7,246 bases of DNA from DASZTV01 sp036268405 (GCA_036268405.1 DATAUF010000112.1:1-7246), one strand, 5' to 3'. Counted from the stretch's first letter, positions 1 through 6,575 are shown. Notes: generated by a model from the letters alone, not told the origin. Program-made: numbers and translations.

Positions 1-704
1 TTGGTCAGCGTGACCGGGAGCAGCGCGGCCCCGGTGTCAAAGGCAAGGGCAGCCGGGCCCGCCGGCATCCGGGCGGCCGAGCCGAAGAACTCGACCTCGA
101 TGCCGGTCGCGGTGAGGTCGCGGTCCGCGAGCAGGCACAACGTGCCGCCGGCACGCAACCGTTCCGCCAGCAGCTCGAACGGCGCGCGATCGCCGCCGGT
201 GAGAGGGACGACCTCCATCCCGAGGGACTCCCGGAACTCCACGAAGCGGTTGAACAGCGACTCCGGCTGCAACCGCTCGGCGACCGTCGTGAACGGCACG
301 CCGGTCCCGGCGAGCCAGGCGCCGGCGTGGTCCCAGTTCCCCATGTGCGGAAGCGCGAGGATCATCCCCTTGCCGGCTGCGACTGCATCGCGAAGCCGCC
401 ATTCGTCGACGCCGTGCATTCGCCCGACGACGTCGGCGGTCTTCATCGCGGGCAGCTGGAACACCTCGCACCAGTACCGCATGTACGACCGCACCCCCTC
501 GCGGGTGAGCAGCCTCAGCTCGCGGTCGTTCAGATCCGGCATCACGCGGCTCAGGTTCTTCTGAAGCTGACGGACATTGGTCCCGGCACGAACCCAGTAG
601 GCGTCCGCGAGCGCGTCGAACTGCCTGCGCGCCAGCCGCTCCGGCATGCCCCGCATGACCGACCAGCCCGCGGCATAAACCACATCGGCGACGTTCTCGT
701 TCAT
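1..704 (-). CDS. patA: Phosphatidylinositol mannoside acyltransferase, LpxL/HtrB superfamily (3' end outside window)
   Basis: Translating the minus strand from the ATG at 704 gives an uninterrupted frame of 234 codons that leaves the window at its left edge, so the C-terminus is missing. The family transfers a fatty acyl chain from acyl-CoA to a lipid-linked sugar; in mycobacteria PatA acylates mannose of phosphatidylinositol mannosides at the inner face of the membrane. The catalytic His-x4-Asp motif is visible as H120 and D125 in LPHMGNWDHAG, and a conserved DRDLT block lies at residues 194-198, both typical of this superfamily. The start overlaps the pgsA stop in an ATGA tetranucleotide (701-704). 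No Shine-Dalgarno precedes it, so translation is probably coupled to pgsA. Standing directly behind pgsA supports the PIM role over a generic lauroyl acyltransferase. The superfamily call is firm; the exact substrate is inferred from context. Confidence 0.88.
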   Translation of the reverse strand, partial: MNENVADVVYAAGWSVMRGMPERLARRQFDALADAYWVRAGTNVRQLQKNLSRVMPDLNDRELRLLTREGVRSYMRYWCEVFQLPAMKTADVVGRMHGVDEWRLRDAVAAGKGMILALPHMGNWDHAGAWLAGTGVPFTTVAERLQPESLFNRFVEFRESLGMEVVPLTGGDRAPFELLAERLRAGGTLCLLADRDLTATGIEVEFFGSAARMPAGPAALAFDTGAALLPVTLT

Positions 705-1330
705 GACTGAGTGGTGGTGCCCGGGGCGGGCCGCGCCTGCCGCCTCACCTCGACGAATCGCTGGATCACGGTGATGGTGGTCGCTCCCGCGAGCCCCCAC
801 AGCGCGATGGCGCGCAGCACCGGCACGCCGAAGATCCCCGAGAAGCCGGTGAGCACGAGGACGAAGATCAGCCGCTCCGACCGCTCGGCGATCCCGACGT
901 TCGCCGTCATTCCCAGGCTCTCGGCTCGCGCCTTGGAGTACGACGTCACGACTCCGGCCACGAGGTCGTAGAGCGCGACGGCACACAGCGTCGTGCTGTT
1001 TCCGCGACCGGCGTACCAGAGGGCGAGCGCTCCGAACACCGCTCCGTCTCCGACACGGTCGAGAGTGGAGTCGAGGAACGCGCCCCACGGCCCGCTCGTG
1101 CCGCGCGCCCTGGCGACCGCGCCATCCATCAGATCGCTGAACACGAACGCGGTGATGACCAGCGTGCCGACCAGGAACTTGCCGCGGGGGTAGAAGCCGA
1201 GCGCGCCGCCCGCCACTCCGATCGTTCCGACGACGGTGAGGGCGTCAGGTGTGATGCCCATCGCCGCCATTCGCCGGGCGACCGGATCGATCACCCGGTT
1301 GATCTGCGGGCGCGCGTGGATCCCCAGCAT
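701..1330 (-). CDS. pgsA: Phosphatidylinositol phosphate synthase (CDP-alcohol phosphatidyltransferase)
   Basis: A 209-residue integral membrane enzyme that in actinobacteria joins CDP-diacylglycerol and inositol 1-phosphate to give phosphatidylinositol phosphate, the precursor of PI and PIMs. The full CDP-alcohol phosphotransferase signature is present: D66, D69-G70, A73-R74, G83, D87 and D91, with exact family spacing; the aspartates bind the catalytic metals. A KARAE block (133-137) and an ERSERL block (149-154) resemble the inositol-phosphate-binding region of actinobacterial PIP synthases rather than PG-phosphate synthases. Several hydrophobic segments are evident (about 31-46, 52-66, 96-107, 116-130, 153-168, 172-190). 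The open frame continues about 200 codons upstream, but that part lies antisense to the EF-G2 gene and resembles no phosphatidyltransferase. I chose the ATG at 1330 because MLGIHARPQINRVIDPVARR aligns with the N-terminus of known homologues. No Shine-Dalgarno is visible. Confidence 0.93.
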   Translation of the reverse strand: MLGIHARPQINRVIDPVARRMAAMGITPDALTVVGTIGVAGGALGFYPRGKFLVGTLVITAFVFSDLMDGAVARARGTSGPWGAFLDSTLDRVGDGAVFGALALWYAGRGNSTTLCAVALYDLVAGVVTSYSKARAESLGMTANVGIAERSERLIFVLVLTGFSGIFGVPVLRAIALWGLAGATTITVIQRFVEVRRQARPAPGTTTQS

Positions 1331-1339
1331 TGTGCGCTG

Positions 1340-1345
1340 AGGATA
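1340..1345 (-). promoter_or_regulatory. Possible -10 element for pgsA
   Basis: On the minus strand the hexamer TATCCT ends 9 nt before the pgsA ATG. This fits the TANNNT actinobacterial -10 pattern and would give a leader of only about 2-3 nt. No convincing -35 hexamer is seen. pgsA needs its own promoter here because the gene upstream of it is divergent. Confidence 0.35.
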
Positions 1346-1433
1346 GCCAGAGCTCTCCTCTTGTCCGGCGGCCAGATCGGGTAGAGGCTGCGCATCAGGA
1401 GCGAGACTCGGCGTCGTATCGCGCCCTATTGGC

Positions 1434-1440
1434 AGGGAGG
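1434..1440 (+). promoter_or_regulatory. Ribosome binding site of EF-G2 gene
   Basis: AGGGAGG lies 5 nt before the ATG at 1446 and fixes that start. It contrasts with thrS, the DinB gene and the GlsB gene, which have no such site. Confidence 0.8.
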
Positions 1441-1445
1441 CATTC

Positions 1446-3596
1446 ATGGCCGACAAGACGAGCACCTCAGGAGCCGCCGGCAGGGCACCTGCGGCCGACG
1501 AGCCAGGACGAATCCGCAACGTCGTGCTCGTGGGCCACTCGGGAGCCGGCAAGACCTCCCTGGTCGAGGCCCTGCTCGTCGCGACCGGAACCATCCCCAG
1601 AGCCGGTCGGGTCGAGGACGGCAACACGGTCAGCGACTTCGACGAGGCGGAGATCCGCCAGCAACGATCCATCAGCCTGACGGTCGCACCGTTCGAGCAC
1701 GCCGGGGTGAAGGTCAACCTGCTCGACTCCCCCGGGTACGCCGACTTCACCGGTGATCTTCGCGCCGGGTTGCGGGCAGCCGACGCGGCGCTGTTCGTCG
1801 TCAGTGCTGCCGACAGCATCGACGGCACGACGCAGATGATCTGGGACGAGTGCGCCACGGTCGGCATGCCGCGCGCCGTGGTGATCACGCGACTGGACTC
1901 GCCACGTGCCGACTTCGAAGCCACCCTCGCCGCGTGTCAAACCGCGTTCGGCGACGGCGTGCTGCCCGTCTATCTGCCGTTGCATGGCGAAGGCGACGAC
2001 GTCGCCGGCCTGATCGGGCTGCTGTCCCAGCAGGTGATCGACTACAGCGACGGACAGCGCGAGCAGCGCGACCCGGACCCTGAGCACCTGCCGCTGATCA
2101 GCGAGCATCGCAACACCCTGATCGAGACCATCATCGCGGAGTCCGAGGACGAGACGTTGATGGATCGTTACCTCGGCGGCGAGGACATCGACGTCAAGGT
2201 CCTCATCGACGACCTCGAGACCGCCGTCGCGCGTGGCAGCTTCTACCCGGTGCTCGCGGCGTGCGCCGGCACCGGGCTCGGCATGAGCGAGCTGCTCGAG
2301 GTGCTGACATCAGCGTTCCCGTCACCACTCGAGCACCCGCTCCCGGCCGTAGCGCGACCTGACGGCACGCCGGTCGAGCCGTTGACCTGCGACCCAAACG
2401 GGCGACTGTGCGCCGAGGTCGTGAAGACCACCACAGACCCCTACGTCGGTCGGATCTCGCTGGTCCGCGTCTTCTCGGGAACACTGCGACCTGACGCTGT
2501 GCTGCACGTGTCAGGTCACGGCCTCGCCGACCGCGGCCACGACGACCACGACGTGGACGAGAAGGTCGGGTCGCTGTCGGTCCCGCTCGGCAAGGCCCTG
2601 CACTCCGTCGACCACGCGATCGCGGGAGACATCGTGGCGATCGCCAAGCTGTCGCGCGCGGAAACCGGCGACACCTTGTCGACGAAGGACGACCCGTTGC
2701 TCGTCCATGCGTGGGAGATGCCGGAGCCGCTGCTTCCCGTCGCGATCCAGGCGAAGAGCAAGGCCGACGAGGACAAGCTGTCGACCGGCCTGCAGCGGAT
2801 CGTCGCGGAGGAGCCGACGGTGCGCCTCGACCGCAACACCGAGACCGCACAGCTGATCCTTTGGTGCATGGGCGAGGCGCACGCCGACGTCCTCGTCGAT
2901 CGTCTTGCCACGAAGTACGGCGTGGCGGTCGAGCAGGTCGAGCTGCGAGTGCCCCTGCGCGAGACGTTCGCCGGCACCGCCGGCGGTCATGGGCGTCACG
3001 TCAAGCAATCCGGTGGCCACGGCCAGTTCGCGGTCTGCGATGTCGACTTCGAGCCGCTGCCCGAGGGCTCGGGCTTGGAGTTCGTCGACAAGGTCTACGG
3101 CGGTTCGGTGCCCAACCAGTTCATCCCGTCCGTCGAGAAGGGGATCCGCGCCCAGATGGAACGCGGCGTCGCGGCGGGATACCCGGTGGTCGACGTGCGC
3201 GCGACGCTGCGCGACGGCAAGGCGCACTCGGTGGACTCCTCCGACATGGCATTCCAGATGGCTGGCGGGCTCGCCCTACGGGACGCTGCCGAGAAAGCCG
3301 GCGTCTCGTTGCTGGAGCCGATGCTCGAGATATCGGTCCTGGTGGCTGACGACTACGTCGGCGCGGTGATGAGCGACCTGTCGACCCGGCGCGGCCGGGT
3401 GACCGGCACCGAGTCGGTGGGCACCGGGCGATCGCTGGTGAAAGCAGAGGTTCCCGAGCTCGAGGTCACCCGCTACGCGATCGACCTGCGCTCGCTGTCG
3501 CACGGCACCGGCACCTTCAGCCGCCACCACCTGCGCTACGAGCCGATGCCTTCGCACGTCGCGTCGAAGGTGATCTCCTCAGCCACCTCTCATTGA
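1446..3596 (+). CDS. fusA2: Elongation factor G-like protein, EF-G2 type
   Basis: A 716-residue paralogue of translation elongation factor G with all five domains. A 22-residue Ala/Gly/Thr-rich N-terminal tail precedes the P-loop GHSGAGKT (30-37). Switch I reads Q73-R-S-I-S-L where EF-G has RGITI. G3 is DSPGY (94-98), with tyrosine replacing the catalytic histidine of DTPGH. G4 is TRLD (148-151) instead of NKMD. Domain II follows (about 310-415) with a His/Asp-rich stretch at 358-371, then domain III (about 425-500). Domain IV carries QSGGHGQF (521-528) and a conserved block around SVPNQFIPSVEKG (554-566). Domain V includes LEPMLEISV. The M. smegmatis homologue EF-G2 was reported to bind GTP without detectable GTPase activity or translocase function, so this copy is probably not the housekeeping EF-G; its true role is unknown. 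Tetracycline ribosomal-protection proteins are related but shorter. The ATG at 1446 has a strong Shine-Dalgarno. The GlsB gene follows after 21 bp. Confidence 0.93.
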   Translation: MADKTSTSGAAGRAPAADEPGRIRNVVLVGHSGAGKTSLVEALLVATGTIPRAGRVEDGNTVSDFDEAEIRQQRSISLTVAPFEHAGVKVNLLDSPGYADFTGDLRAGLRAADAALFVVSAADSIDGTTQMIWDECATVGMPRAVVITRLDSPRADFEATLAACQTAFGDGVLPVYLPLHGEGDDVAGLIGLLSQQVIDYSDGQREQRDPDPEHLPLISEHRNTLIETIIAESEDETLMDRYLGGEDIDVKVLIDDLETAVARGSFYPVLAACAGTGLGMSELLEVLTSAFPSPLEHPLPAVARPDGTPVEPLTCDPNGRLCAEVVKTTTDPYVGRISLVRVFSGTLRPDAVLHVSGHGLADRGHDDHDVDEKVGSLSVPLGKALHSVDHAIAGDIVAIAKLSRAETGDTLSTKDDPLLVHAWEMPEPLLPVAIQAKSKADEDKLSTGLQRIVAEEPTVRLDRNTETAQLILWCMGEAHADVLVDRLATKYGVAVEQVELRVPLRETFAGTAGGHGRHVKQSGGHGQFAVCDVDFEPLPEGSGLEFVDKVYGGSVPNQFIPSVEKGIRAQMERGVAAGYPVVDVRATLRDGKAHSVDSSDMAFQMAGGLALRDAAEKAGVSLLEPMLEISVLVADDYVGAVMSDLSTRRGRVTGTESVGTGRSLVKAEVPELEVTRYAIDLRSLSHGTGTFSRHHLRYEPMPSHVASKVISSATSH

Positions 3597-3604
3597 GGCA
3601 GACG

Positions 3605-3610
3605 TAGGCT
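3605..3610 (+). promoter_or_regulatory. -10 element giving a leaderless GlsB-family transcript
   Basis: TAGGCT, a close match to the actinobacterial TANNNT -10 consensus, ends 7 nt before the ATG at 3618. Transcription would therefore start at or next to the start codon. No Shine-Dalgarno lies at a usable distance (a GAGG at 3595-3598 is too far upstream), and no clear -35 is seen. Confidence 0.6.
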
Positions 3611-3617
3611 CGCAATC

Positions 3618-3980
3618 ATGCCGATCTTGGTCATCTTCCTGGTCCTGCTGGCGCTGTTCGTCATCCTGCCGCTCGTCGGCTTCCTGGTCTGGACGATCGT
3701 GAGCATCGCGGTGTCGGGCATCGTGCTCGGCGGGTTCGCGCGGCTGATCATTCCGGGCCGCCAGCCGATCGGCGTACTCGCGACAATCGTCGCCGGCTGG
3801 ATCGGCTCGATCTTCGGCGGCCTGATCGCACTCGGCGCCTTCGGGCGACACCACCACTGGCTGGGCCGCATCCTCATCGAGATCGGCGTCTCCGCCGTCA
3901 CGGTGCTCGCCTTCTCCGCGGGCTCGAAGAACAAGTCCGTCGACTCAGGCCAGCCGGGCCACAAGATCATCGACATCTAG
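3618..3980 (+). CDS. GlsB/YeaQ/YmgE-family small membrane protein (transglycosylase-associated)
   Basis: A 120-residue, very hydrophobic protein. The family core is recognisable: VSGIVLGGFARLIIPG (32-47), a following IG...TIVAG segment, and WIGSIFGGL (61-69). Members are small multi-pass inner-membrane proteins, often linked to stress or envelope responses; the biochemical function is unknown despite the historic 'transglycosylase-associated' label. Typical members have about 80-90 residues with three membrane segments. This one has an extra N-terminal hydrophobic stretch (about 3-20), then segments at about 22-38, 51-74 and 85-100, and a polar tail ending KIIDI. It lies 21 bp behind the EF-G2 gene and could be co-transcribed, yet has its own good -10 hexamer. 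It converges with the HIT gene, the stop codons being 14 bp apart. Confidence 0.82.
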   Translation: MPILVIFLVLLALFVILPLVGFLVWTIVSIAVSGIVLGGFARLIIPGRQPIGVLATIVAGWIGSIFGGLIALGAFGRHHHWLGRILIEIGVSAVTVLAFSAGSKNKSVDSGQPGHKIIDI

Positions 3981-3994
3981 CCCAAGAAGCAAGG

Positions 3995-4519
3995 TCAAGC
4001 CGGCCAGGTCTCGGCGAGCAGCTGTCGGGTGTCACGGAGCAGTTGCGGCAACACCTTGGTGCGGGCGACCACCGGCATGAAGTTGGTGTCGCCACCCCAC
4101 CGCGGTACCACGTGCTGGTGCAGATGCGCGGCGATCCCGGCGCCCGCGACGACGCCCTGGTTCATGCCGAGGTTGAAGCCCTGCGCTCCGCTCGCCTGAC
4201 GCAGCACCTGCATCGCGGTCTGCGTCAGCGACGCGACCTCGGCCGTCTCCGCCTGGCTGAGCTCGGGGTAGTCGGCGACGTGCCGGAACGGCACGACCAT
4301 GAGGTGCCCGGCGTTGTACGGATACAGATTGAGGACGACGTAGGCGAGCTGTCCGCGTTTGACGATGAGCCCGTCGTCGTCGCTATGACCGGGGATGGTG
4401 CAGAACGGGCAGTCGTCGGTCTTGCCTTCGCCCTTGATGTAGGCGAGGCGCTCGGGCATCCAGATCCGCTGCCAGCCGTCGGGCATGCCGGCGCCCGGCT
4501 GATGCTCGAGATCTGTCAT
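3995..4519 (-). CDS. HIT-family nucleotide hydrolase/phosphorylase (Ap4A phosphorylase-like)
   Basis: A 174-residue histidine-triad protein. The triad is H132-L-H134-Q-H136-V-V, with H136 expected to be the nucleotide-attacking residue. The upstream half of the fold shows LNLYPYNAGHLMVVP (63-77), and WGGDTNF and VLPQLLRDTRQLL follow the triad. These blocks closely resemble mycobacterial Rv2613c, reported to be a diadenosine tetraphosphate phosphorylase. A CPFC motif (C37, C40), with H80 as a likely further ligand, suggests the structural zinc seen in many HIT proteins. The likely role is removal of dinucleoside polyphosphates, which aminoacyl-tRNA synthetases make as by-products. This fits the overlap with thrS: the start ATG (4519-4517) shares the ATGA tetranucleotide with the thrS stop, and no Shine-Dalgarno is seen, so translation is probably coupled. 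The family is certain; the exact reaction is inferred. Confidence 0.92.
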   Translation of the reverse strand: MTDLEHQPGAGMPDGWQRIWMPERLAYIKGEGKTDDCPFCTIPGHSDDDGLIVKRGQLAYVVLNLYPYNAGHLMVVPFRHVADYPELSQAETAEVASLTQTAMQVLRQASGAQGFNLGMNQGVVAGAGIAAHLHQHVVPRWGGDTNFMPVVARTKVLPQLLRDTRQLLAETWPA

Positions 4520-6534
4520 TCGGCCGGCGGCGCTTCCGCTGAGTGCTCGGGGTTGAGTGCGTCCGGTGCGATCTGGCGCTCCGTCACGTTGCGCAGTATC
4601 TCCGCCACCGCTTCGTCGACCGGCACGCCGCGGCGCTCGACGCCGTTGCGATAGCGGATCGACACCGCGCCGGCCTCCACGTCGCGCTCGCCGGCGACGA
4701 GCATGAACGGGATCTTCTGCTGCTGCGCGTGAAGGATCTTCTTCTGCATCCGGTCGTCGCTGTCATCGACGTCCGCGCGGATCCCCTCAGATCGCAGCCG
4801 CGCGGCAACCGCTTCGAGGTACTCCGCATTCTCAGAGCGGATGGGGATCCCGAGGACCTGCACCGGCGCGAGCCAGGCAGGGAATGCTCCGGCGTAGTGC
4901 TCGGTGAGCACCCCGAAGAACCGCTCGATCGAGCCGAACAGCGCGCGGTGGATCATGACGGGCTGATGGCGCTGACCGTCGTCGCCCTGGTACTCCAGCT
5001 CGAAGCGCTTCGGCTGGTTGAAGTCGACCTGGATCGTCGACATCTGCCAGGTCCGGCCGATGGCATCGCGGGCCTGCACCGAGATCTTCGGACCGTAGTA
5101 CGCCGCGCCACCCGGGTCGGGGACGAGCTCGAGCCCCGACGCGGTCGCCGCGACCTCGAGCGCCGCAGTCGCCTCCGCCCAGTCCTCCATCGACCCGATG
5201 AACTTGTCGGAGTCGTCTCGCGTCGACAGCTCCAGATAGAAGTCGGTCAGCCCGAAGTCACGCAGCAGATCGAGCACGAAGTCGAGCAGTGCGGTGAGCT
5301 CACCGGGCATCTGGTCCTTGGTGCAGTAGATGTGCGAGTCGTCCTGGGTCATGCCGCGCACCCGGGTCAGGCCGTGGACGACACCTGACTTCTCGTAGCG
5401 GTAGACCGTGCCGAACTCGAACAACCGAAGCGGCAGCTCCCGGTATGACCGCCCGCGCGACCGGAAGATCAGGTTGTGCATCGGGCAGTTCATGGCCTTG
5501 AGGTAGTAGTCCGCGCCCTCGAACTGCATGGGCGGGAACATCCCGTCCGCGTAGTACGGGAGATGTCCGGAGGTCTCGAACAGGCCGGCCTTGGAGATGT
5601 GCGGGGAGTTGACGAACGAGTAGCCCGCGGCCTCGTGCTTTCGCCGCGAGTAGTCCTCCATGACGCGGCGGATGATGCCGCCCTTGGGGTGGAAGACCGC
5701 CAGGCCCGAGCCGAGCTCGTCCGGGAACGAGAACAGGTCCAGCTCGGCGCCGAGCTTGCGGTGGTCGCGTCGCTCGGCCTCCTCGAGCAGCTCGAGATGG
5801 CTGTCGAGATCGGCCTGCGACGCCCAGGCTGTGCCATAGATCCGCTGCAGCTGCGGGTTCTTCTCGTCGCCCCGCCAGTACGCCGCGGCCGAACGCATCA
5901 GCTTGACCGTGGGGATCAGCCGGGTGCTGGGAAGATGCGGCCCGCGGCAGAGGTCCTTCCACGCGAGCGAGCCGTCGCGGCGCAGGTTGTCGTAGATCGT
6001 CAGCTCGCCGGCGCCGACCTCCATCGAGGCGCCCTCAGCGGCCTCGGCGGCAGCGCCCTTGAGACCGATGAGCTCGAGCTTGTAGGGCTCGGCCGAAAGC
6101 TCCGCGCGTGCCTCGTCGTCGCTGACGACGCGACGGGTGAAGGTCTGGCTCTCTTTCACGATCTTGCGCATCCGGGCCTCGATCTTCTCGAGGTCCTCCG
6201 GGGTGAACGGGGTGTCGACGTCGAAGTCGTAGTAGTAGCCGTTGACGATCGGCGGTCCGATCCCGAGCCGCGCCGACGGGAAGAGCTCCTGCACCGCTTG
6301 CGCCAGCACGTGAGCACTCGAGTGACGAAGCACGGCGAGACCGTCCGGCGAGTCGATCGTCACCGGATCGAGGACGTCGCCGTCCTCGGGCTTCCACGAC
6401 AGGTCGCGCAGCGAGCCCGTTCCGTCACGCGCGACCACCGCCTCGATCTCGGCGCTCCTGAAGAAAGCGCCCGCCGTCGTACCCGACTCGGCAACAACGC
6501 TCGATCCGGCGACGGTCACGGTGATCTCAGACAC
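4516..6534 (-). CDS. thrS: Threonyl-tRNA synthetase
   Basis: A 672-residue cytosolic class II aminoacyl-tRNA synthetase that charges tRNA-Thr. Domains in order are: N-terminal TGS domain (about 1-62); editing domain that clears mischarged Ser-tRNA, with H71-S-S-A-H75 and C196-x3-H200; the catalytic core; and the anticodon-binding domain (about 555-650), followed by an Ala/Glu/Pro-rich tail. The catalytic zinc ligands are visible as C350 (MNCPMHN), H401 (DDSHIY) and H529 (MIHRALFGS). Motif 2 is around YRYEKSG (378-384) with the usual GLTRVRGMTQDD, and motif 3 around GSIERF (534-539). Length and motifs are normal (E. coli enzyme 642 residues), so it should be active. The start is GTG at 6534, immediately before the TGS domain. 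No Shine-Dalgarno is present, but a -10 hexamer lies 7 nt upstream, implying a leaderless mRNA and leaving no room for a T-box leader. The HIT gene follows with a 4-bp overlap. Confidence 0.97.
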   Translation of the reverse strand: MSEITVTVAGSSVVAESGTTAGAFFRSAEIEAVVARDGTGSLRDLSWKPEDGDVLDPVTIDSPDGLAVLRHSSAHVLAQAVQELFPSARLGIGPPIVNGYYYDFDVDTPFTPEDLEKIEARMRKIVKESQTFTRRVVSDDEARAELSAEPYKLELIGLKGAAAEAAEGASMEVGAGELTIYDNLRRDGSLAWKDLCRGPHLPSTRLIPTVKLMRSAAAYWRGDEKNPQLQRIYGTAWASQADLDSHLELLEEAERRDHRKLGAELDLFSFPDELGSGLAVFHPKGGIIRRVMEDYSRRKHEAAGYSFVNSPHISKAGLFETSGHLPYYADGMFPPMQFEGADYYLKAMNCPMHNLIFRSRGRSYRELPLRLFEFGTVYRYEKSGVVHGLTRVRGMTQDDSHIYCTKDQMPGELTALLDFVLDLLRDFGLTDFYLELSTRDDSDKFIGSMEDWAEATAALEVAATASGLELVPDPGGAAYYGPKISVQARDAIGRTWQMSTIQVDFNQPKRFELEYQGDDGQRHQPVMIHRALFGSIERFFGVLTEHYAGAFPAWLAPVQVLGIPIRSENAEYLEAVAARLRSEGIRADVDDSDDRMQKKILHAQQQKIPFMLVAGERDVEAGAVSIRYRNGVERRGVPVDEAVAEILRNVTERQIAPDALNPEHSAEAPPAE

Positions 6535-6538
6535 GCGC

Positions 6539-6572
6539 CCGAGATTACTGGGCTGCGTACGCCGAATCTCGG
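6539..6572. repeat. 8-bp inverted repeat in thrS/DinB divergent promoter region
   Basis: CCGAGATT at 6539-6546 is perfectly inverted as AATCTCGG at 6565-6572, with an 18-bp spacer. Arm centres are 26 bp apart. The left arm covers most of the thrS -10. The spacer contains a second palindrome, GCGTACGC (6555-6562), though it is not centred exactly with the outer arms. This could be an operator or a by-product of two back-to-back promoters. Confidence 0.5.
6542..6547 (-). promoter_or_regulatory. -10 element for leaderless thrS
   Basis: On the minus strand TAATCT ends 7 nt before the thrS GTG at 6534, the spacing expected when transcription begins at the start codon. No Shine-Dalgarno and no clear -35 are visible. 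The hexamer overlaps the left arm of the inverted repeat at 6539-6572. Confidence 0.6.
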
Positions 6573-6575
6573 CAA

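Larger units (their letters stand above)
1331..1445. promoter_or_regulatory. Divergent spacer between pgsA and EF-G2 genes
   Basis: This 115-bp spacer must hold promoters for two divergent units. I see a possible pgsA -10 on the minus strand at 1340-1345 and a good Shine-Dalgarno for EF-G2 at the right end. No TANNNT hexamer is present on the plus strand of the spacer, so the EF-G2 promoter is not resolved. An 8-bp palindrome, AGAGCTCT, lies at 1349-1356 and may be chance. Confidence 0.5.

Noticed and set aside
1..564. 187-codon plus-strand frame at the left edge
   Set aside because: It lies antisense to the patA-like gene, whose frame carries the HMGNWD and DRDLT motifs; the plus-strand product is Ser/Arg-rich and featureless.
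1339..1344. GAGGAT as a plus-strand -10 for the EF-G2 gene
   Set aside because: It lacks the leading T of TANNNT, has no -35 partner, and is largely the complement of the proposed pgsA -10.
1331..1924. In-frame 5' extension of pgsA by about 198 codons
   Set aside because: The extra part is low-complexity, lies antisense to the EF-G2 GTPase domain and does not look like a phosphatidyltransferase N-terminus; the ATG at 1330 matches the family.
3579..3976. Minus-strand frames opposite the GlsB gene
   Set aside because: The plus-strand frame has a clear family match and membrane segments; the minus frames are highly charged or Met/Pro-rich complements of hydrophobic codons.
4543..5388. 281-codon plus-strand open frame opposite the 3' part of thrS
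   Set aside because: Same reasons: Arg/His/Asp-rich shadow translation with no ribosome binding site or domain.
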